Shown one piece after another: positions 33,038-41,941 of a DNA stretch of 64,000 bases (positions are counted from its first letter, which is position 1; each line of letters starts with the position of its first letter). The notes beneath the pieces were generated by a model. The model was not told the DNA's origin, did no database searches, and saw only the letters and a list, made by a program, of their open reading frames with translations. The stretch is from Pontibacillus sp. HMF3514. GTDB taxonomy: Bacteria; Bacillota; Bacilli; Bacillales; BH030062. The stretch covers positions 2,976,001 through 3,040,000 of the forward strand of contig NZ_CP047393.1 of the NCBI RefSeq assembly GCF_009858175.1, written 5' to 3'. The position numbers and the translations under genes are program-made.

Positions 33038-34086
33038 TTATGATAAAGCTTTGTATTCACATAAAAGAATGTCGCTCTTTTCCCGCTCACCTTCAGCAAG
33101 TCGCGCACCATCAGGCGGGCACCTTTAATGGTTTCAACTTTTTGATCTGCCAAATACATCCCCACCAACCCTTTTCGAATCATTTGGTGAAAATAGGCAT
33201 GAGGCAGGTGATCTACATGTTTTGTCGTCTGATCTATAAAATAAACAAAACGCTCTTTCATGTGATCCTCATGATCATAGTACGTACAGAAGTTTAAGTC
33301 TCCTTCTTCTTTATCCTCTTCTTGGTCGATATAATAATCGAGTAAAATGTGCAAGCCTTGCATATAAGGGAAGTAGCTATTGTAGACTTGGCGAGCAAGT
33401 TCCTTATTTAATTCCCCCCCAAAGCCATATGAAACGAGACAAAAAATCCCTAAAGTAGACCCAGAACACGCAGAAAATTCATACCAGGATAAGTCTCCCC
33501 ATTTATCTTGATGATCTCTAAACCACGTTTGAAGTCGAGGAATTCGTTCATCAAACGTAACATGCTTATGAACTTGTAAATCCCCATATATTGAAGATAG
33601 TTCAAGTGTAAACGGTGCAATCATATCATAATGGGGCATCTTCTTTATTGAATCTTGGCATGTTTGAACGAGAGAGGACAAGTAACCTCCGTCATCTTTT
33701 TCTTCACGATAAGCATAATAATCTTTAAGGTCGTTTTCTGGATTAAGAGCATCCAACATGGATTCGTGAAGTTGTCTAAAGTCCTCAGGGTCCAGAGATG
33801 TGCTCCGATCACACAGGTTATCCAAGTAATCGGATATCGTCTGATATGCTACGATAAACCGAATTGCTTCCCTCCAATTTTCATTTGCTAAAATAGCGTA
33901 CACAGATCCGCCTTCACAATGAAACGTTTTATCCTCAATGGAATCCAACGCTTGTTTGCGAAGCTCTTCATTCGGAATTTCTTCAGCTCGATCTCTCCAT
34001 TGGCTTAACTCTTTATGTACCTGAGGAAAAATCTTTCGATAAATCCTCAACATTAATGGAAGTGCTTTTTTGGGTACAGAAGACAA
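33016..34086 (-). CDS. ytpB: Tetraprenyl-beta-curcumene synthase (large terpene synthase, DUF2600)
   Basis: The 356-residue protein is the YtpB family enzyme that cyclises all-trans-heptaprenyl or related long prenyl diphosphates to C35 sesquarterpenes. Candidate Mg-diphosphate Asp clusters are DYLDNLCDR (about residues 86-94) and DYYIDQEEDKEEGD (about 240), with SGSTLGIF between. Start TTG after AAGGAGGGG. It is 13 bases after ytpA on the same strand. Confidence 0.86.
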   Translation of the reverse strand: MSSVPKKALPLMLRIYRKIFPQVHKELSQWRDRAEEIPNEELRKQALDSIEDKTFHCEGGSVYAILANENWREAIRFIVAYQTISDYLDNLCDRSTSLDPEDFRQLHESMLDALNPENDLKDYYAYREEKDDGGYLSSLVQTCQDSIKKMPHYDMIAPFTLELSSIYGDLQVHKHVTFDERIPRLQTWFRDHQDKWGDLSWYEFSACSGSTLGIFCLVSYGFGGELNKELARQVYNSYFPYMQGLHILLDYYIDQEEDKEEGDLNFCTYYDHEDHMKERFVYFIDQTTKHVDHLPHAYFHQMIRKGLVGMYLADQKVETIKGARLMVRDLLKVSGKRATFFYVNTKLYHKIKPGIA

Positions 34087-34099
34087 GCTTGTCCCCTCC

Positions 34100-34879
34100 T
34101 TATATTATGTGCTTCTCAACAAACCGAAGTGCGTATTGAAATACATCCTCTTTTTCAGGGTCATTAAAAATCTCATGATATAAGTTTTCCCACTCCTTGT
34201 GATTTTTTTCATGAATAGGAAGCTGATCAAACCATTTTTTTGTACACGTTCTATCTACAATTTTATCATGCCCAGCTTGCATCACAAGTGTAGGCAAGTC
34301 TGGATAAGCTTCAATTCGATCAAAAGCTAAGTCCATGCCTCTATCTAGCTCTCGAAACCATCTAACAGATACTTTTTTCAGAATTAATCGATCCTGTTGA
34401 TCCCGCTCTCGCATTGCTCCATCTCTTGTGACATGTTCAGGATTTAAGTTTCCGTTGAACTTCATTTTAGGAGTCACACGATCTAAAACCTTGGAAAGGT
34501 GCTGCATAATCTTAGGTGGAGGGTTTTCCAAACCCAAGCATGGCGAAGATAGTACAACTCCTTTAATCGGAAGTTGTTTTTCTTCTAGAGTTCGAATCGT
34601 AATAAGACCACCCATACTATGTCCAACCAAAAAAATCGGCTTGCCCAAATTTTGAGCTTGATTGATCCATGTAGTGACTTCTTCTATATATTCATCAAAC
34701 GAGTCGATATGTCCTTGGGGTCCTTCATGTTCCCCATGAGCTGGCAAATCTGCGTATAGACAATTATACCCTTCTTCTTGCCATCGTTTCGCTAACCATT
34801 CGTATCGTGCTGAATGTTCAAATGCACCATGCACCAATACAACGGTTGCTTTCGCATCTTCGGCTAAACATTGTTTCAT
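34100..34879 (-). CDS. ytpA: YtpA-like alpha/beta hydrolase (lysophospholipase family)
   Basis: The hydrolase of about 259 residues has an oxyanion VHGAFEH, a nucleophile elbow GHSMGG, an Asp in MQAGHDKIVD and a final His in LYHEIFND. B. subtilis YtpA is linked to making the lysophospholipid antibiotic bacilysocin. The start at 34879 has GGAAGGAG; an ATG 11 codons upstream has none. Co-transcribed with ytpB. Confidence 0.84.
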   Translation of the reverse strand: MKQCLAEDAKATVVLVHGAFEHSARYEWLAKRWQEEGYNCLYADLPAHGEHEGPQGHIDSFDEYIEEVTTWINQAQNLGKPIFLVGHSMGGLITIRTLEEKQLPIKGVVLSSPCLGLENPPPKIMQHLSKVLDRVTPKMKFNGNLNPEHVTRDGAMRERDQQDRLILKKVSVRWFRELDRGMDLAFDRIEAYPDLPTLVMQAGHDKIVDRTCTKKWFDQLPIHEKNHKEWENLYHEIFNDPEKEDVFQYALRFVEKHII

Positions 34880-34955
34880 ACAGTGTTCTCCTTCCCAAGC
34901 ATCTTGTTCCATTTGTTATACTATTTATAACACCATACATGAATGGAGGATTCAA

Positions 34956-35471
34956 ATGTTTTACCAATATAAAGGGAAAACCCCTAACATACATAAATCA
35001 GCTTATGTGTCTGAAGATGTTGTTATTACGGGCGATGTTACGATTGAGGAAAATGTGAGTATATGGTTTAAAACGGTTATACGAGGAGATGTCGAAGCGA
35101 CGCATATTGGAAGAAATACAAATATCCAAGACCAAAGCATGCTACACCAAAGTCCAGGCCGCCCACTTCATATCGGCGAAGGAGTAACAGTCGGTCACCA
35201 AGTGATGCTTCATTCCTCGATCATACACGACAATGCCTTGATCGGAATGGGATCCATCGTCTTAGATGGAGCAGAGATAGGAGAAGGAGCTTTCATAGGG
35301 GCAGGATCACTTGTACCACCAAATAAAAAAATTCCTGCAAATACGCTTGCATTAGGTCGTCCCGCTAAAGTTGTTCGTGAATTAACCGATGAAGATATTA
35401 GCGAGATGAATCGCATCAGACGTGAATACGTTGAAAAAGGTCAGTATTACAAATCCATTCAATCAAAGTAA
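34956..35471 (+). CDS. ytoA: YtoA-like gamma-carbonic anhydrase family protein
   Basis: The 171-residue left-handed beta-helix protein has hexapeptide repeats and metal-ligand His residues (QSMLHQS, VGHQVMLHS) with RGD(V) in IRGDVEATHIG, the gamma-carbonic anhydrase pattern. Activity in bacilli homologues is not well established. ATG follows TGGAGG. Confidence 0.85.
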   Translation: MFYQYKGKTPNIHKSAYVSEDVVITGDVTIEENVSIWFKTVIRGDVEATHIGRNTNIQDQSMLHQSPGRPLHIGEGVTVGHQVMLHSSIIHDNALIGMGSIVLDGAEIGEGAFIGAGSLVPPNKKIPANTLALGRPAKVVRELTDEDISEMNRIRREYVEKGQYYKSIQSK

Positions 35472-35561
35472 CATTGTTTTCTGGAAAGTGAGTGTTTAAT
35501 CCACTAGCTTAACGGAACATGGGGGTGGAGAACCTATAGTTAAGGAGGTGTCGCACACAGT

Positions 35562-36452
35562 ATGCTTGCTACGCTTACACTTGGAGTAGTTACATTAAGT
35601 ATTCTTCTAATGCTTGGGGCAAACTCCAACAAAATTCAATCTCAATACAAGCGGTTGCTTAGATGGTATATGGTTTTTTCTGTTGGTTGTGCATTAGCAC
35701 TAGCTATCATGACGGTACATCAACAACGTGACGTGTGGACATCACTCTTTTCTGATTGGTTCTTGAATACAGAGGAAAGAAATCATGTAGCCGCCTCAAG
35801 CCTAGGCGCTATGGAACTCGAGCCGATCGTTCCATTAATTGAGCAATATCACTTAAAAGAGAAAGTGAATATAGATGCACCGGTAGTCAGACAATATCCA
35901 GAATTACCCAGAGGATGCGAAGTAACTTCTCTAACCATGCTTTTGCGGTATCACAATATAGAAAGCGACAAAATGACGCTAGCTGAACAAATTCAAAAGG
36001 ATCCTACACCTTTTAAAGCCAAAGGGGACAAGTTGTATTTCGGTAACCCTCATAAGGGGTTTGTCGGCAACATGTATGATTTAAACCAACCAGGCTACGG
36101 TGTCTATAATGAACCTATTGAAAAGCTGGCCAGAACTTATGCAAAAGATCGAGTAGAAAATTTTTCAGGAGAGTCTTTCTATAAAATATTGGAGCATCTA
36201 AATGAAAACCGTCCCGTTTGGGTGATTACAAATACAACGTATAAAAAGTTACCCGAAGAATTGTTTCAAACATGGCTAACACCAGATGGACCTGAATCCA
36301 TAACCATGAAGGAACACTCAGTTTTAGTCACGGGATATGACAAAGAATTCATTTATTTCAATGACCCTTTAGGAAAAAATAAAAAAGCACCCATATCGGA
36401 CTTCCGAGAAGCTTGGGTGCAGATGGGCAAGCAAGCCATTACAATTAAGTAA
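35562..36452 (+). CDS. Membrane-anchored C39-family cysteine peptidase-like protein
   Basis: The 296-residue protein has two N-terminal hydrophobic segments (about residues 3-21 and 35-52) and then a C39-like domain with Cys119 in PELPRGCEVTSL, His in KEHSVLVTGYD (about 253) and Asn/Asp in YFNDPLG: a complete Cys-His-Asn/Asp triad. It probably acts outside the membrane on peptides. RBS AAGGAGGTG. It overlaps the end of convergent asnB by 8 bases, without a terminator between. Confidence 0.78.
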   Translation: MLATLTLGVVTLSILLMLGANSNKIQSQYKRLLRWYMVFSVGCALALAIMTVHQQRDVWTSLFSDWFLNTEERNHVAASSLGAMELEPIVPLIEQYHLKEKVNIDAPVVRQYPELPRGCEVTSLTMLLRYHNIESDKMTLAEQIQKDPTPFKAKGDKLYFGNPHKGFVGNMYDLNQPGYGVYNEPIEKLARTYAKDRVENFSGESFYKILEHLNENRPVWVITNTTYKKLPEELFQTWLTPDGPESITMKEHSVLVTGYDKEFIYFNDPLGKNKKAPISDFREAWVQMGKQAITIK

Positions 36453-38352
36453 TGGTTAGCTTGCTTATTGATTTGTCTTCTTCCACTAAATCCTCAAAAG
36501 GATACTTACGCTCGATGAAAATTTGGTGCCATAGCATAAACATAAGTACAGTCCAAATTTTACGGGAGTAATCTCCTTTCCCGTTCACATGATCCTCTAA
36601 TAGTTGAGAGACCACTTGCTTTTCAATTAAATGATCCGTTTCACTTTCTCTAATGAGTGTTTTAGCCCAATCATAGAGCTCATTTTTCAACCAATGACGA
36701 ATTGGTACAGGGAATCCAAGTTTCTTACGATCTAGTACGTGATCCGGAACAATGCCACGTGCAGCTTTTCGTAGGATAGATTTCGTTGTACCGTCAGCAA
36801 TTTTCATATCCACCGGAATTTCACGCGCCACATTAAAGACTTCTTTATCTAAGAATGGAACACGTAATTCAAGCGAATTCGCCATCGTCATTTTGTCAGC
36901 TTTTAATAAAATGTCGCCGCGTAACCATGTGTGAATGTCGATGTATTGCATCTGATTCACTGGATGATTCAACTGCACTTGTTTATATAATGGACCTGTT
37001 AAAGATTGATATGTCTTCTGATCATAATAATCTTTTAACAGCTTTTTCTTCTCATCTTCCTCATACATTTTTGCATTCCCAATATAACGCTCATGAAGAG
37101 GAGTTGTGCCACGCTCTAAGAAACTCTTCCCTTTTACGCCTTCTGGTAGTACTTCTGCAACACGAGATAGTAAGCCTTTTGCAGGTTTTGGAATCGAATC
37201 GAACATCTTCAAGGATTCTGGCTCTCTATAGATATTGTATCCACCAAATAATTCATCAGCACCTTCACCGGAAAGCACAACCGTAACATGTTTACGTGCT
37301 TCACGTGCTACAAAGTATAAAGGTACACATGCAGGGTCTGCTAATGGATCGTCCATATGCCACATGATTTTAGGTAGCTTCTGAACATATTCCTCAGGCG
37401 TAATCGTGTAAGAAATATTTTCTACGCCAAGTTTCTCAGCTGTCTCTTTTGCAACATCCACCTCAGAAAACCCTTCACGCTCAAAGCCGACTGAGAAAGT
37501 CTTGATATTCGGATTAAATTCGCGGGCCATTGCCACGATAATAGATGAGTCAATTCCACCAGATAGGAATGAACCTACTGGCACATCACTACGCATGTGA
37601 ACGTTGACGGAATCATACATCACATCTTGGATTCGCTTAATCCACTGACTCTCTTCACCCTGAACTTGAGTGAATGTAGAATGCCAAAAACGTGTGAATC
37701 GAATCTTTTCTTGAGGCTTTTTCACAAAATAATGACCTGGCTCTACTTTGCTAATACCATCTGTTAGCGTTAGTGGCTCAGGAACGTATTGGAAACTTAA
37801 ATAATGCTGTAGCGCCTCTGTATTAACAAGCTCATTTTCTTGAAGAAGTGTAATACTTTTCTTTTCTGAAGCAAAATACGTTTGATCGTTTTGTTCAGAA
37901 TAGAAAAGTGGCTTGATACCAAATGGATCACGCGCACCGTAGAACGTCTGCTCTTGTTTATCCCAGATTAGAATGGCGAACATCCCTCTTAAACGTGCAA
38001 AAGCTTCTTCTTTTTTGTGGCGGAACATCGCAATGATGACCTCAGTATCTGATTCAGTCTCGAATTCATAACCTTCTTTTATAAGCTCATCACGAAGTTC
38101 AACGTAGTTATAAACCTCACCATTAAAGACCATCCAATAACGCTCATCCTCATAATTGAACGGCTGGTGGCCACTTTCTATATCAATAATACTTAAACGA
38201 CGAAAACCAAACGATATGTATTCATCATGATAATATCCTTCATCATCTGGACCACGATGGGTAATAATATCATTTCTTCGCTTAAACTGTTGCTGTTCTT
38301 GTTCATCTAATTGAAATGGGTTATGTCTAATAACTCCAATAAAACCGCACAT
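36445..38352 (-). CDS. asnB: Asparagine synthetase (glutamine-hydrolysing)
   Basis: The 635-residue enzyme has Cys2 as N-terminal nucleophile (MCGFIGVIRH), the class II glutaminase domain to about residue 200, and a synthetase domain with the PP-loop SGGIDSSI near 260. It converts Asp plus Gln to Asn. It is the ytnA/asnB homologue located beside metK as in B. subtilis. ATG follows GAGGACC. Confidence 0.94.
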   Translation of the reverse strand: MCGFIGVIRHNPFQLDEQEQQQFKRRNDIITHRGPDDEGYYHDEYISFGFRRLSIIDIESGHQPFNYEDERYWMVFNGEVYNYVELRDELIKEGYEFETESDTEVIIAMFRHKKEEAFARLRGMFAILIWDKQEQTFYGARDPFGIKPLFYSEQNDQTYFASEKKSITLLQENELVNTEALQHYLSFQYVPEPLTLTDGISKVEPGHYFVKKPQEKIRFTRFWHSTFTQVQGEESQWIKRIQDVMYDSVNVHMRSDVPVGSFLSGGIDSSIIVAMAREFNPNIKTFSVGFEREGFSEVDVAKETAEKLGVENISYTITPEEYVQKLPKIMWHMDDPLADPACVPLYFVAREARKHVTVVLSGEGADELFGGYNIYREPESLKMFDSIPKPAKGLLSRVAEVLPEGVKGKSFLERGTTPLHERYIGNAKMYEEDEKKKLLKDYYDQKTYQSLTGPLYKQVQLNHPVNQMQYIDIHTWLRGDILLKADKMTMANSLELRVPFLDKEVFNVAREIPVDMKIADGTTKSILRKAARGIVPDHVLDRKKLGFPVPIRHWLKNELYDWAKTLIRESETDHLIEKQVVSQLLEDHVNGKGDYSRKIWTVLMFMLWHQIFIERKYPFEDLVEEDKSISKLTIT

Positions 38353-38501
38353 ACACTGGTCCTCGCTTTCCTGTCACATTTAACTGTTTTAGTTTATCAC
38401 AAAACCATACCCCAAATCGATAGGAAGAAAAACACAAAAGAGAGGGAGAGGGTGGAAAAGTTATGGTTTTGGGGGTTTTTGTGGGTGGATATCTTCCTCT
38501 C

Positions 38502-38625
38502 GGGAGTAGGATTCTCCTTCTCGGGCGTGCGATTCTCCTTCCCCGGCGTGGGATGCTCCTTCTCGAGCGTGGGATGCTCCTTCCTGGGCGTGCGACTCTC
38601 CTTCCCCGGCGTGGGATTCTCTTTC
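38502..38625. repeat. 21-bp tandem minisatellite
   Basis: Six imperfect 21-base units run in tandem (type GGGCGTGCGATTCTCCTTCCC), the last one shortened. Because 21 is divisible by three, frames stay open on both strands and encode heptapeptide repeats (SGVGFSF type on plus, KENRTPE type on minus), but I see no RBS or conserved start, so I treat it as a repeat. It fills the gap between asnB and the NERD gene. Confidence 0.9.
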
Positions 38626-38673
38626 TAAGTCTCTTTAATATTTAATAATGTTCTTACTTTATATTGTTATTCT

Positions 38674-39654
38674 TCATTTAATAATTGATTTGGGTCTTTT
38701 ATAAATTGTACCTGTACTCGCTCCTTCTTTTTCAAGCCCTAATCTCTTCATAATTCCTATAGCTTGGTACCTATTTTCAAGATGTAAAAACTCGCGGCAT
38801 TCTTTAGAAGTAATGCTTGACTTAAATAGTAAAAAATAATCTGCTATAGCTTTAGCATCTGCATTTAATGACCTATGCTCACAGTGAATACATTCCCACC
38901 TTTTACGTTTCCTCACCATCTTATATCTTAAGCAATTATTACACCTCACCCCTGTTATTAATTCAGTTGGGGAGACACCAAATTTTTTTAAAGTATTATA
39001 ATACCCCGGCCTATGGTCTTCTATTAACCTCTTCTCTAACCATTCAATATTTACAGGTTGGTTTCGATAAGCATAGTTCTGTTCGATTTGTTTAATTTTC
39101 GTAGGTATATTCTCAGAATGGGCAATCTTCCATTGGTGAGGGTTTCCTTGTGGGAAGTTCAGTATTGTGGAGGGGTTACTGATTGCAACAAGTGGGATTA
39201 TGGGGTAAGAAAATATCTTTTGAAAGTGGAGCCATTTGTCAAATTGGAGTTGATGGCGCTCTACTTGTAAAAGTGGGTTAGCAATAGATTTCTTCCCCCT
39301 TTTTGCTGTCGTTTGTGTAAATTGACCGGAGTTTTCATCATAACTAAGTTCGCCTTGGAGATTTTTCACTTCAATAATAAAAGCTGCGCGAGGTGTTAAC
39401 ACGAGGGTGTCAATTTGACATGGTTCGCCAAAAATAATTAAACGTACGCCTCGTATGATGTGGTATTCTTTGTCAGGTAAAAAACGAAGGTAGTAATAGA
39501 GAGTAATTTCTCCTCTATGACCGGCTTGTCTACTAGAAATACTCTCTTTCAAAATATTCCTTTCGGGAAACGTCTCTACCAGCCTTTCCAGAAGCGCTTC
39601 TTCTTGTAAAAGGACAATGGGTACAGCTCTGTCTTCACGTCTAATAAAAATCAC
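38674..39654 (-). CDS. NERD (nuclease-related) domain protein with C-terminal zinc ribbon
   Basis: The protein of about 326 residues has a NERD domain (about residues 45-150) with the nuclease-like residues in CQIDTLVLTPRAAFIIEVKN, followed by a four-Cys zinc-ribbon-like segment CNNC...CIHC (about 250-275) and a basic C-terminal part. It may bind or cut nucleic acid; the function is unknown. The start is uncertain: GTG at 39654 directly overlaps the RBS AAAGGAG, and an ATT at 39645 is better spaced. It could be accessory, since it is not part of the B. subtilis order. Confidence 0.72.
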   Translation of the reverse strand: MIFIRREDRAVPIVLLQEEALLERLVETFPERNILKESISSRQAGHRGEITLYYYLRFLPDKEYHIIRGVRLIIFGEPCQIDTLVLTPRAAFIIEVKNLQGELSYDENSGQFTQTTAKRGKKSIANPLLQVERHQLQFDKWLHFQKIFSYPIIPLVAISNPSTILNFPQGNPHQWKIAHSENIPTKIKQIEQNYAYRNQPVNIEWLEKRLIEDHRPGYYNTLKKFGVSPTELITGVRCNNCLRYKMVRKRKRWECIHCEHRSLNADAKAIADYFLLFKSSITSKECREFLHLENRYQAIGIMKRLGLEKEGASTGTIYKRPKSIIK

Positions 39655-39692
39655 TCCTTTTCCTAAAATATACAGTTTCGAACCTGAGAATG

Positions 39693-39726
39693 CAAAAAAA
39701 AGAGCCCACCCCTAAGAGTGCGCTCT
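39693..39726 (-). terminator. Terminator of metK
   Basis: On the minus strand GAGCGCAC...GTGGGCTC with one mismatch is followed by TTTTTTTT. Confidence 0.8.
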
Positions 39727-39734
39727 CCCAAATA

Positions 39735-40934
39735 TTATTCCTTCACCAACGCATTCAATTCATCCACTTTATCTGTTTGTTCCCATGGGAATTGAACGTC
39801 TGTACGGCCAAAGTGTCCGTATGCTGCTGTGTCGCGGTAGATTGGTCGGCGTAGGTCTAGCATCTTGATGATTCCGGCAGGGCGGAGGTCAAAGATTTTG
39901 CGAACCGCTTCAACTAGTTTCTCTTCTGATACTGTCCCTGTACCAAATGTATCCACTGAAATCGAAACAGGTTGAGCAACGCCGATCGCGTATGCTAGCT
40001 GAACCTCACAAGATTCCGCTAATCCTGCTGCTACAATGTTTTTCGCAACATAGCGTGCCGCATATGCTGCAGAACGGTCAACTTTTGTTGCGTCCTTACC
40101 GCTGAAGGCTCCTCCACCATGACGTGCATAACCTCCGTAGGTATCTACTATGAGTTTACGTCCTGTTAGACCCGCATCACCTTGTGGGCCACCGATTACG
40201 AATCGGCCAGTTGGATTAATGAAATATTTCGTGTCTTCATCTAGTAATTCTTTTGGTACAACTGGTCCAATAACATGTTCCTTAAGGTCTTCTTGGATTT
40301 GTTCTAATGTAACTTCAGGATGGTGCTGAGTTGAGATGACAATCGTATCAATGCGAACTGGCTTGTCGTCTTCATCATACTCAACTGTCACCTGTGTCTT
40401 TCCGTCAGGACGCAAGTATTCTAAAGTCTCATCTTTTCGAACATCAGATAAGCGTTTAGATAATTTATGAGCTAGAGAAATTGGTAGTGGCATAAGTTCA
40501 GGTGTTTGGTTGGAAGCATATCCAAACATTAGACCTTGGTCTCCTGCCCCAATATTTTCAATTTCTTCATCTGTCATCTGACCTTCACGTGCTTCAAGTG
40601 CGGTATTTACTCCTGCAGCGATGTCCGCAGATTGCTCATCAATTGCAGTAAGTACAGCGCATGTTTCTGCGTCAAAACCAAACTTCGCACGCGTGTAACC
40701 AATATCTTTAATCGTTTGACGAACAATGGTTTGAATATCTACATATGTGTTTGTAGAAATCTCACCAGAAACTAAAATTAAACCGGTTGTAACCGTTGTC
40801 TCGCAAGCTACTCGAGCGTTTGGATCATTTTTTAAAATTTCATCTAAGATTGCGTCAGAAATCTGGTCACAGATTTTGTCTGGATGTCCTTCTGTTACAG
40901 ATTCTGATGTGAATAAGCGGCGATTTGCAGCCAT
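39735..40934 (-). CDS. metK: S-adenosylmethionine synthetase
   Basis: The enzyme of 399 residues makes SAM from Met and ATP. ATP and metal motifs [17 protein letters not shown] near the N-terminus, [12 protein letters not shown] and GGGAFSGKD are intact. The start at 40934 (MAANRRLF) fits the family and is preceded by AAGGAGG; 13 extra in-frame codons upstream are unlikely to be translated. It is controlled by an upstream SAM-I riboswitch. Confidence 0.96.
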   Translation of the reverse strand: MAANRRLFTSESVTEGHPDKICDQISDAILDEILKNDPNARVACETTVTTGLILVSGEISTNTYVDIQTIVRQTIKDIGYTRAKFGFDAETCAVLTAIDEQSADIAAGVNTALEAREGQMTDEEIENIGAGDQGLMFGYASNQTPELMPLPISLAHKLSKRLSDVRKDETLEYLRPDGKTQVTVEYDEDDKPVRIDTIVISTQHHPEVTLEQIQEDLKEHVIGPVVPKELLDEDTKYFINPTGRFVIGGPQGDAGLTGRKLIVDTYGGYARHGGGAFSGKDATKVDRSAAYAARYVAKNIVAAGLAESCEVQLAYAIGVAQPVSISVDTFGTGTVSEEKLVEAVRKIFDLRPAGIIKMLDLRRPIYRDTAAYGHFGRTDVQFPWEQTDKVDELNALVKE

Positions 40935-41149
40935 TCCCTCGAACTCCTCCTTCAAGAAAAACCTTACCTTCATCTAAAAAGATTTTCCCTCATTAATTTT
41001 TTAGACGGAACTCATCACCCAGTTTCGTATTCTATGAGATAAAGAGATGGACTTTCACATTAGTTTAAAGTGAAAGGTTCTATTCATTCCTGGTGTGTGT
41101 GCAGAAGATATAAACGAATGAAGTATAAAAAAGTAGTTATAAAATAAAA

Positions 41150-41308
41150 AATCCTTTCCCACTATTTCGAGCAAAGGGAAAGGGATCCATTCGCTCTTAT
41201 CGTTCAAGGTTATATCACCTTGCATCAGGTTAGCACCTTTTCACCGAAAATGGTGACGGTTGCTGGGCTTCACAGGGGCTGTCCCTCCACCTACTCTGGA
41301 TAAGAGAG
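41150..41308 (-). promoter_or_regulatory. SAM-I (S-box) riboswitch of metK
   Basis: On the minus strand the aptamer runs from CTCTTATCCAGAG (41308) through GTGGAGGGAC, GAAGCCCAGCAACC and GGTGCTAA to the closing P1 strand GATAAGAG near 41194. It is followed by a terminator hairpin with arms ATCCCTTTCCC and GGGAAAGGAT plus six T (41150-41187). SAM binding should terminate transcription before metK. Confidence 0.95.
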
Positions 41309-41375
41309 TTTCCGTTCGAAATATATCATATCGTTCTCACATTCTCATGTCAACTTGCGCAGGGTTTTCCCATGC

Positions 41376-41756
41376 TTAATGAATACTGCATGACCCATTT
41401 TCACATTTGGACTTAAAGAGTCGGTAACGATTTTTGGCAATAAATCGATAAACAGGTTTACCAACAATACCAGATTTGGGTATATACATTAGAAGACCAA
41501 CCACGAATGTTAATGGACATCGAATCAAAATCACTTTCATTGCGTGATATCCAACATGTTCCTTTTGATCTGGAGTAATAGCATGTAGTTCAGCTTTCAT
41601 AGCCTTTATTTTATCATCAGAAATGGTATGCTTCTGAGTGTACTCTTGTAGAGAGACCCAGGACAACCGATTTAACCAATCCAATTTTTCTACCCACTTC
41701 TTAGACTGTTGGCATAAAAAGCAATAACGGTCATACAGTACCATTGTTTTACGCAT
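41376..41756 (-). CDS. DCC-family (DUF393) thiol-disulfide oxidoreductase-like protein
   Basis: The protein of about 126 residues starts with the DCC signature YDRYCFLCQQS (CxxC), then a helical domain with one hydrophobic stretch (about residues 75-95) and three Cys near the C-terminus. The family is thioredoxin-like; activity is unproven. The start could also be the GTG at 41765; I chose the ATG at 41756 for better RBS spacing (AAAGG). It sits in the gap between the metK leader and pckA, divergent from pckA. Confidence 0.72.
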   Translation of the reverse strand: MRKTMVLYDRYCFLCQQSKKWVEKLDWLNRLSWVSLQEYTQKHTISDDKIKAMKAELHAITPDQKEHVGYHAMKVILIRCPLTFVVGLLMYIPKSGIVGKPVYRFIAKNRYRLFKSKCENGSCSIH

Positions 41757-41840
41757 TTTATTCACAACCTTTATGATGTTATCAATAGTATATCAATAAC
41801 ACCCTCCATAAAGCATTTGATAAATACGAAAATATTAGTA

Positions 41841-41868
41841 TGGACGATTTAGTTAATTGTGTTATACT
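41841..41868 (+). promoter_or_regulatory. pckA promoter with CcpN-like operator
   Basis: TGTGTTATACT at 41858-41868 overlaps the -10 TATACT (41863-41868) and fits the CcpN site consensus TRTGHYATAYW as I remember it. A weak -35 (TGGACG, 41841-41846) lies 16 bases upstream. CcpN represses gluconeogenic pckA and gapB on glucose in B. subtilis. Confidence 0.6.
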
Positions 41869-41941
41869 ATTTATACGTAAAATAACATATGCGTCTCATG
41901 ACGGTTATCATGAAACTTATGGAAAAGGCAGGTTCTTTAAG

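Noticed and set aside
38502-38625. CRISPR array
   Set aside because: Units are contiguous 21-mers with no unique spacers and no cas genes nearby.
38311-38628. 105-codon frame with SGVGFSF heptad repeats
   Set aside because: It runs antisense over the asnB start, has no RBS, and its repeats are a product of the 21-bp minisatellite.
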